A DNA stretch of 64,000 nt from Caprimulgus europaeus. Its lineage: Eukaryota; Chordata; Aves; Caprimulgiformes; Caprimulgidae. The number at the start of each line of letters is the position of its first letter. The first letter of the stretch is position 1. Below the pieces are notes generated by a model that searched no databases, was not told where the DNA came from, and saw only the letters and a list, made by a program, of their open reading frames with translations. The DNA lies in assembly GCA_907165065.1 (NCBI GenBank), contig OU015524.1, positions 186,001 to 250,000 on the forward strand, given 5' to 3'. Positions 55,355 through 64,000 of the stretch are shown here, one piece after another. A program made the position numbers and the translations under genes.

Positions 55355-58300
55355 TCTCAGTTATTCCTCACTTACCTAGTACTAAAGGCAAGAGAGTTGG
55401 CAGTAAGGGAGGGAGAAGGCCATGATTAGAATATAAGTGAGGAATTAAAGGTAGGAAAGCTATAGGAGGAAAGGGGCCTCTGACATAAACTTCACTTGCC
55501 TGCAACTCAGTAGCAGCAAAGCAAAGACAATTTAAGAAATACACTGCAACTTCCTATAGCAAAATATGATAACCCTGGGTAAGGTGAATAAGACATAAAT
55601 TCTTGTTTGGGGTATGCACGCTCCTTACATGAAAGTGAAGCATTGCTTTGTACAAACAGTAAGGTTGCAGAATGTTATATGAAAAACATCAGCTTTATAA
55701 TATTTAGCATTGTTTCCTTCAGTAGGTCTCGATGTACTTTGCAGAGGAGGGGTGGACCAACTCTTCCTCCTCACACACCTGGTTTTTGGAAACAAAGTAG
55801 TGGTGTCATATCAGTAACTTGCAAAATGTGTCATGACCCAGGAGGTACTCTGTGCATGCTGAATCCCAGGGCAGGGCTCTGTCCTCTTCTGCCTATCCAC
55901 ACAGATATATATGTAGAAACATGCACTATGTGTGACAGCTTCTGATACTTTCCATAAAAACAGGCACTGGAAGGTTTTCCCATTAACCCCTTTGCTTGGC
56001 TAGAACCCCCTACTAGCACAGGAAAAGAGGAATGAGATTTTGGGCACTAGTAAGACTGAACAAATGGTGTGTGGAGATGAGCTTTGAAACTGTCGCAGCA
56101 AGGATTGTATCTTGTTTTGAGTTTAGCTGTATCAGAGGGACCTTAGCCTGGATATTAAGACCTTTGTGTTTTTGTATTGTGATAGAGCATTTGAAGTTGG
56201 AACTGCTCACAGTTAAAATATCTCCATCTTCTCAAGCCCACTGGGGCTTTCATAATCTAATTGTTCATTGTGTCTCTGAAAACTTCAAGCATGTCTCTGA
56301 AGGGCTCTTTGCCCTCCCAGGTACCCATGGCATGGGAATCCTGCAAGCAGGAGGAAGGCAGAAAGCCCTGCATGTCTGAGTACTCCTTTTGTGAGCGTGC
56401 TGATGAGCACAGGGAGAGATGCGTGCCTGGGTTACTGGCAGAGAGGAGCAGGGTGGGTGAATTGAAAGCTCTTAAGATGAGCGTTGCCATGGAAACCACT
56501 GCCTTTCCTCTGTGTGTGCAGAGGTATGTTGGACACCCACCTCTTGTGAAGTCAAGCTCATATCTCAAACCTGTGATGCAGAAGTGCCTCGGAGATCCCT
56601 GGGGCTGTGCCTGCAGGACGTCAGCACTGCTGGGATAGGGCTGCTTCCATCTCTGCAGCTGAGGAGCTGGCCCGCAGTGTAGCTTAGCAGACTAATCAAT
56701 GTCTGCCTAAACTCTCATGGTTTGTGGTGAGAGGGTGCAAGTGTGCTGCCATGTCAGGCCTGTACTGATCCCTGCTGAGGCAGAAAACATGACTGAGCCT
56801 CATGGGATAGGGAACCTGTATCCTGTTCTCGACCCTGGACCTGAGTTCCCTTTTGTACCTTCATTTATCCGTATGTAAAATAGCATAATCACTTTTTTTT
56901 ACAAGTACAAAAAGATCAGGTCAACAACACCTCTGATCCAAACTGATAAGAAATCCTGCATAAGAAGCTCTTTAAGTTAATCAAACAATGGGCATAACAC
57001 CTGAAATTTCTACATATGCTGAAGAAGAGGCATCTGGTACCTCCTTCTATGCCTCTGCAATCAAAGAGGGTTTGCATGGCAGGATTCCTCCTCATAATCC
57101 AGGTGCTAGCTTATTTGCCAAGGAAATCTTAAAATTCCTACCCACTCTATGCAGATGTCTTAATTTTTGTCTTGCAACTCTGGGACACAGGACGCATGGA
57201 GCATGTATGTAAGAAGGCACTGGAAGCTGAGATAAGGAGCCTCTGGGTAGACTGCCAGTCACAAACATCCCTCCTGGAGATGTCCAAGCCTTGTGACAGT
57301 GGCAAGTCAGTGGGGATGGGTGCCCCACCTCAGAGGGGCAAGGAAGAGACAGGGACTTGAGTTCACACTGTGACTGCAGGACACATACACTGAAGTGTAA
57401 GTCATTAATATTTTACCTATATCTCTTTGGTCAGATTTCCAACTCCTATTTTGTTAATTTGGTAGGTGCTGGAAGGTAATCTGTATTCATGACCTGATGT
57501 CTATTGGGTTTGGGCATGTAAACGTACCTGAAAAGTCTCTCAACAATTCTGAGGTTTTTTACGTTCTACCTACACAGTACTATATGCTATCTTTGTATTT
57601 TGCTTTCCTGAATTTGTCTTTGAATTTTTAGAAATGATTAAGCATTTTTTCTTGTTGAGGTTTAGATCTTGTTCTTTCTTCTCCTTCTGTTAAAGAAAAT
57701 ATCATAGAATCATTTCTGTCTACAGAGCTGGAATAGCACTTGCACCTTTTTAATGTTGAATGGCATGCCTCCTTTGTTTTAACCTGATGCAGGTTTAAAA
57801 AAAAAAATCAAACTGAAAACATGATTAAGTGTTATGATCATACTTTACTTTCTATGTTTACTAATGCCTTCAGAGTGCCCCCTTTTAAAGACTCCTATTC
57901 TATAAAGAAAATGAAAGCCTGGAGTCTCGGAGAAGAACTGGACCCCAAGAGGTGAAATTCCAAAAGAAACTTTGGTTCTTGGACGTAGATCTTGTTATGT
58001 TGCACCTACAAATCTTTACAGCTCCTACAGGGAATCGTTCCTTTTGGAATGTGTTTCTTGGCCTCTGCTCCCTGTGTTTGAAACGGAGATCTTGTACCTT
58101 TCTTTTATCACACTAGGGGCAGTCGGCCTCTTGGCAGGGTAAGCAAGGGATACTTCTAATTACAGTTTCCTGCATGCTAATGCTGCTTTCAAATATTGCT
58201 ATTGATAACAGCAAGAGTTTTGAACTGTCCTTTTGGGGTTTTTTTTATCTTGTGTGCTACGTTATTGCCTTCTGCAGTTAGTTTATTGCAAGTAAAGGTG

Positions 58301-61300
58301 CAGGGAAAACAAAAAACCAGAATCCATTGCTTTTAAAGACTTGGATTGCTCTGGCAACAGAGCAGAGTAGTTTGGTGACTGACATTTACAATAAGCCTCA
58401 ATGCACAAGTCTTAAAGTTCTCTTAGCTCAGAGTAGGTGTAAATGAGGGAAATGTGACAACTGTGAGATGATATAGTCTGTTGGCACCCTTCTGTGATCC
58501 ACGTGAAAACTGTTATGAAATCTTCTAGTTGAATTTATATTAAAAAGTGGGGCTATGGGTGTAAATTTGGAGAGTCTCTGTGCAGAAATCTAGGACCCAT
58601 GTATTCCTTTAATAGGCATAATACTACTTATGGATTGCCCTTGGGAAGACTCTGAAAGACAGTAATAATTGCTTGCTGTTTCTGTATAATAAAGGATGTT
58701 TAATCTCCTTTATACACTGTATGTTACATCATTGTAGAAAATCTTTCAGAAAGCTGGTATTTTAGATGGATTCACAGTGGTGAGGGTACAAAACCATAAT
58801 TAGTATGTGTTGACTTAATTGTTCTGGAGTGTGATAGGGGTTCAGAGGGAAACTTCAGTCATTCCTGCTTTGAAAGGAGGTTAGGTAATTGTTTGTTCTG
58901 TAAAAGTATAAAGCTTGCAAGATTGGATATTTAACACCAAGATTTTCATTGTCTGGGGAAAGATAGGGTTATTATGTAAAAGTGAATCTGCCAAGGAGAA
59001 TAAAGCAGCTAGTGTACTACCATTGTGAAATGCAGAGATGTTTTTTAATAGAGGAAGCAGAAAACAACTAGTTTTTATCAGGATGGAGGTTGCTGAGCAT
59101 TGCGGATGCTGGCAAAGGCAGTTTATTGTGTTCCAGCCTAATAATGCAGTGCAGGAAAGGTAGTGCTGAATCAGAGCTACTCTGTAATCATTCATCAGGG
59201 TCAGGAGAAGGGTGTTCTCTGCAGTGGGAACATGCTGTGCCCGAGCTCCAGGAGGGTGTTACCAACCAGCTAACAGATGGGTGTTCTTCCAGGACAATGC
59301 TGCATAAGAAACTGCAAGAAGGGATAAACAATTTGCTGCTCTTGAGGCTTGGGTTCCTGCTGAAAGGGAACTGAAAGAGACAGTTTCCTTGCACACAGGT
59401 CTGTCTTCCCAGGGCAACTTGTTTACTTTAGCACAATGACAAATTCATATAAATAAAGATTCTGAAGCAGTATGTAGGCCATTCCCTTTTCTCAAGAATC
59501 TCAGACAGGGCATAGTTTTGAAGAAGCATCTTAGTTTTCAATAAATATCATTAATTGGATATCTAGACACACACACACACACACAACCCCCAAACCTGGG
59601 CTGTGGCATCACACCTGCCCTGCCACAGGCCTGTGGTGGTATTGGCCATTATTAAGGAAAAAAAAAATAAAATTGCAAGTGATGTAAGTTCAAGCGTGGT
59701 AGCAACAGCTAAGAAATCTACACTGGTCCAAAGTTTACAAGGAAGGAAAAAAAGATGACCAAAAAAAAAATACTGTATTCTTAGAAGTAAGCAAGAGAAG
59801 TATTGAAGCTGGTATTTGAAAGTCTTTAGAGTGAGGGTCTAGGAAAAGGAAGCAGTGTTGGCTCTGACCATAAATTGTTCTGTGATTTCAAGTGAGTCTC
59901 AGTAAACACACGCACACACAAGAAAAAGCAAAGACATTTGGATCTCTCAGATTTTCAGAGATTGGATGGTAATACCTACCTTTAAAGATTCCCACTGATT
60001 TCTCACCAAAGGAAAAACAGGATTTAGCACTCCTGTGTTTTGAGGAAGTATAACTAATAGAATAACGTTAGAGCTTGTCTGAAGAACTGCCTATGGAGAA
60101 TGACTAGATCAACCAAGTAAATGACATGGGGAATCAAGAAGCTAATGACATTTACAGAAGAAAGCATTCAGCAACTGTCTTCTTGGCAGAGTATCTTCCA
60201 AGTCAGGAAAGCTTTTGTGTTTTGGTTTCTTTTTTCCTGAGAGACAAAGTACTTGCTCGTATTATCTGAAGTCAGGGGTATGATCTGAAGGCTTCTGCTA
60301 GTCCAGAACGTGGTACTTGCCAGCTGATTTTGTGGGGTTATGCTCCTTGTGTTGTATGGATTTTTCATTGCAGTAATGGAGCGTGAGTAGGGTGACCCAA
60401 ATACAGTGAAGGGCCGTGGTATTTTGTAGAGATCCACTTGCCTGTTGTCCAGAGAGGGAGACTTGAGGAATGATCTGTTTGTTGCTGCAAGTTAGCCGGA
60501 GTGCAGTGATTCTGTGTTACTCAAGAGGCAGGGCTGGGTGTTTGTTCTTAAGAGACCTGGATTTGGATTGCAGGGGAGGACAGGTGGTCACACAGAACAC
60601 TTTTTGGAGTGAGGGATCATAACCTAAACCCCCCTAGCAAAGGTTCTGTGGTCTCCCTTTCCATCTGTAAAGCCTTGTGTACTGGCATGTATACTAAGAG
60701 ACGGGAGATGTGGTCAAACCTTGATAAGGAGCAGGGATTTGAACTCGGGCTGCCCATGGCTCTGACAAATGGGAGCAGGGAACATGAGCAGACATACACC
60801 TGGGTGCTACGTGCCATGTCACTGAATAATCCTTCTCTCTAATGGCCCTGCAAAGCAGCAGCACAATGGTGTGTTATAGGTAAAAGGCACTATTTACCCC
60901 AGATGTTACTAACTACCAGTGTCCTATTACCCAGCTGTGTGAGAGCTAGTGTCATGACCACAAGACAGATATGCAGAACATAAAGCTTCTACGGCCATAA
61001 GGAATATCCAACAGAAGCCTAGTGAATAGCTTGTTAAAATCTTTGTGACAAGCTACATATGTTTGAGGGAAGAAGACTGATAAAAGTACAATGGTTCGTG
61101 ACTAAAAAAACAGCCTTCCATGGGACATGTAAAACTCTTAAAATCAGTTTAAAAGCCTTTATAAGAATTTATCCCATGTCAGAAAGGCTAGGCTGAAACC
61201 TGTCAGGAAGCAGGTTATAGGGCTCAGAGTCAGATGCATCCAAGGAATAGTAATAGCCTTTAGGAACTCTTGGGAAATAAAGAATTACAGTAATTCAGCC

Positions 61301-63101
61301 CCCAAAGGAATACAAAAAAGGGAAAGGAAGAGAGAAAAGAAAAAGACACATTTACTAGCAGCTTGACATCCTTTGTCCTGAGGGGCAATTCTTCCAGGCA
61401 ATGATAAATTTATGCTTTGTAAATTGTTTTGGAGACCACTGTCCCTTTAGAGAGAGATCCCATTCCAGACATTTCCTTCCACAAAAGTACAGCTTGTGCA
61501 AATGAGGAAATATTTTTTTTTTTTAAAGTAGAATCTAGGGAGCCTGGTTTGTAATTGGAACAAATGGAGGAGGGAATCCCTAATGCTCACTACAGCAGCT
61601 ATTCAGTACAGTGCTTTCTCTGTTACCAGAATATCCATGTCTGACCTGTTCTGAATCTTGGGGAAGGAAGGGGCTAAGCATCTGCTCAGCAGTGGCGGGC
61701 AGAGAGATATCCTGAAGGTAAGGTCATTTGTGTCAGTCTGTGGTAGGTTTCTAGTATGACTTGAGGCAGGTTAATTGGTGTTCTCTGATTGACTTACCTT
61801 AATGCCAAATAGTAGCGGTATGGTACCCTTGTGAGGAAAGTGGCTTTAATGGCTAACGCTTTCTGAAGTATTTAGACAGGATAAAGGTGAGGAGTAGCAA
61901 AGAAAATAGATGCTTGCTGGTTTGAAATGCACTGCATACAATCTGTGCTGATTTAGCTGTGGTAAAGGAGCTATAGCATACTATAGAGAAGACCTGAAAC
62001 CAGATATTTTTCATTATTAAAGTTATGTGTTTCTGGCATTTCCGCCCCCCCATCCTCCTAATGTGCTGTTGTTATGGCAACAGTGTTTCTATCATGAGAT
62101 TCATATGAACTACTAAATCTTCCCTACACTTTTGCCTGTTTTGGTAGACTCAAGAAACTTAAATGTGTACTTTCTTGAGTTCTTTTTAACCAGAAAAAAT
62201 TTCTTCATAATTTTGAGCAGAACTTCAACCACTCAGAGGGCTTTGACAAAATCATGTCTGCTGTTAAGTTTTTTTTAACACAACTTGCATTAAAAAAACG
62301 CAATGTCATATTTCCTCTTCAATGTCCTAGAGTTGGAAAAAGAGGACTCCACAGCAACCTCCTTGCAACTTTTAATAATAATGGACGAGGGGAACCAGCA
62401 TCATCAAGTTCACACATAATGTACTGCAAAGGATTGTGTTTTGTTTTACTTTTGCGCACCCATTTATGAGCTCCTGCGTTCCTCTAACGAGAGCCTGTGG
62501 AGGGAGGAGATGTCTCAGATACCACAGGGTGTGCAGCTACGCACACAGCAGTGTCAGAGCTAGCTGTTCATCCCCCCTAACAAACAGCAACAGCAGAGTG
62601 GCACTCTGATAGGATCATGAAATAGTCATGAGGAGTCCCAAAATAACAGATGGCAGTAAAGTGTTATTGGATCTCGTAACCAAAAGGCATGGAGGTGTGT
62701 GATATTACAAGCTTCCAGATGGCAGAATATGGAAAAGACAGCTTCATGATCTGCTGTTATGAATCCCAACCACTGTGTGTCACTGATGAATGAAAGGTAT
62801 AATTATTTAGAGGGGGAGGGTGTTTTTCATTTGAGTGATATTTCACTAGTTGGACATGTTAACTCAAGTTGCCTTAAGAAATAATTTCTGGGCAAATAGA
62901 GATGAAGCTTATGCAGAGTTCTGTTGCTGAAGTGCTTGGTGTGTTCAGTTTTCTTCCTTAATTCAGCATCAGATCTTAAGTTTCTGTTGCCCTGAACATA
63001 CCTGTAACTTATTTCCTTCCTGTAAAATGGACAAATATGAAATAAACCATGATCGAAACTTGATGAATCTTAGTAGCACTTTATATCGAGTTGTGCCAAG
63101 G
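55355..63101. other. AT-rich, gene-poor stretch
   Basis: No gene or repeat family is recognised. A run of T at 61509-61522 and short A runs near 59658 and 59760 are present. Frames of up to 125 codons (56261-56638) have no motif or splice support. Confidence 0.5.
59567..59584. repeat. (AC)n dinucleotide run
   Basis: About nine AC units, followed by CCCCCAAACC. Confidence 0.95.
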
Positions 63102-63597
63102 CTGCACCTCAAGTGCTGGGTTCAGTGTTGGGCCCCTGACTCCAAGAAGGACCTGGAGGTGCTGGAGCGTGTCCAGAGAAGGGAACGGAGCTGGGGAAGG
63201 GTCTGGAGCACAAGTGTGCTGAGTTCCCGGCTGAGGGAACTGGGGGTGTTGAGCCTGGAGAAAAGGAGGCTGAGGGGAGACCTTCTGGCTCTGTCCAAGT
63301 CCCTGACAGGAGGGTGGAGAGAGGTGGGGGTGGGTCTCTCCTCTCAAGTAACAAGTGATAGGATGAGAGAAAATGGCCTCGGGGTGTGCCAGGGGAGGTT
63401 TCGATTGGATATTAGGATAAAAGAGTGGTCAAGCAGTGGAACAGGCTGCCAAGGGAAGTTGTGGTGTCACCATCTCTGCTGGTATTAAAAAAAAATGTGT
63501 AGACATGGTTTAGTGGGCATGGTGGTGCTGGGTTGACAGTTGGACTTGATGATCTTGGAGGTCTTTTCTGACCGTAATGATGCTGTGATTCTATAAT
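63102..63597 (+). mobile_element. CR1 LINE, 3'-end fragment
   Basis: CTGCACCTCAAGTGCTGGG, GGGCCCCTGACTCCAAGAAG, GAGGTGCTGGAGCG..GTGTCCAGAGAAGG, GAGGAGGCTGAGGGGAGACC-like and GTTTCGATTGGATATTAGG blocks, then GGACTTGATGATCTTGG and a GATTCTATAATTC end. This is about 500 bp of CR1 in sense orientation, including the end of ORF2 and the 3' UTR. The part after TTAGGATAAAAGAGTG lacks the usual TTTCTTCACTGAAAGG-like bases, a small internal deletion. The open frame at 63027-63488 is the decayed CR1 end, not a host gene. Confidence 0.95.
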
Positions 63598-64000
63598 TCG
63601 CATGTATGTTTGGGGAACATTCCTGCGATGGATTTCTTTGAAACAATCTTTCTACTAATCATTTACTACATTGGGTCTTGGGCTGTATCTGCCTCCATGA
63701 TATGAAAAGTATAAAATATATCTTGATGATGGATAAATATATTTATTTCTATTATATTAGTCTTACCATAAATCTTGGTGAAAGGGTAATCTTGGGCTGC
63801 CTTCATTGCACATTGCTTGAAACTCAGTTTGCAATTACAGTATTCTAGGTGTGCTGGAATGTTCATGTGTGTGTTTGGGGTTGGAGAGGAAATTAGGGTA
63901 TGTTGATAGTTGGTTTAATTTAAAAAAAAAAAATGCTACTAGTCTAAGCAAATGCATCTGAAGACATCTACCTGCTCTTGGTTTCATGAGCTTTATAATT
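63598..64000. other. AT-rich sequence at the right edge
   Basis: Nothing recognisable; a run of A lies at 63921-63932. Confidence 0.5.

Noticed and set aside
63027..63488. 153-codon plus-strand frame as a host gene
   Set aside because: It is the decayed end of CR1 ORF2 and 3' UTR, recognised from the DNA sequence.

Overview
The window is vertebrate nuclear DNA from a bird, probably a neoavian and perhaps a passerine. Four CR1 LINE copies carry recognisable avian CR1 3' ends or bodies, and three solo LTRs have sequences I recognise as avian ERVL/ERVK-type LTRs. The species and chromosome cannot be told from the sequence. I found no complete protein-coding gene, no rRNA, tRNA or other RNA gene that I would defend, and nothing of bacterial type.

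Layout. Bases 1-17000 are accessory-like: GC-rich in patches and packed with repeats. They hold a decayed gammaretrovirus-like (ERV-1) gag-pol on the minus strand that runs off the left edge (1-2955), two weak exon-like segments (3408-3866), and a CpG-rich promoter-like block (4906-5320) passing directly into a 102-bp tandem repeat (5321-5770). An 84-bp purine-rich tandem array (6560-7325) follows, with one stranded 102-bp unit at its far end (7332-7425). A second, different ERV-1 fragment lies on the plus strand with most of its pol deleted (10325-11935). A second CpG-rich block (12160-13115) shares about 190 bp with the first and carries a candidate first coding exon on the minus strand. A degenerate 20-bp minisatellite of nearly 40 units (15245-16018) comes before the boundary.

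From about 17000 to 64000 the DNA is AT-richer and ordinary, and looks like an intron or intergenic desert. It holds scattered CR1 fragments (17018, 29259, 37307, 54829, 63102), three solo LTRs (22618-23683, 41378-41765, 45821-46456), a long pure 8-bp microsatellite (33318-33498), small dinucleotide runs, and a striking 97-bp near-perfect hairpin (55258-55354) abutting the truncated end of a CR1 copy.

How parts relate. Most long open frames are by-products of tandem repeats whose period is a multiple of three (102, 84) or which lack stops in every frame (20 bp, 8 bp). The most interesting structure is the cluster of related tandem repeats and duplicated CpG-rich blocks between 4.9 and 13.1 kb, which may be promoter duplicates of an unrecognised gene or lncRNA family. 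I do not see a convincing new biological system. The strongest leads are the repeat-linked promoter block, the duplicated island with its candidate exon, the hairpin, and the minisatellite.
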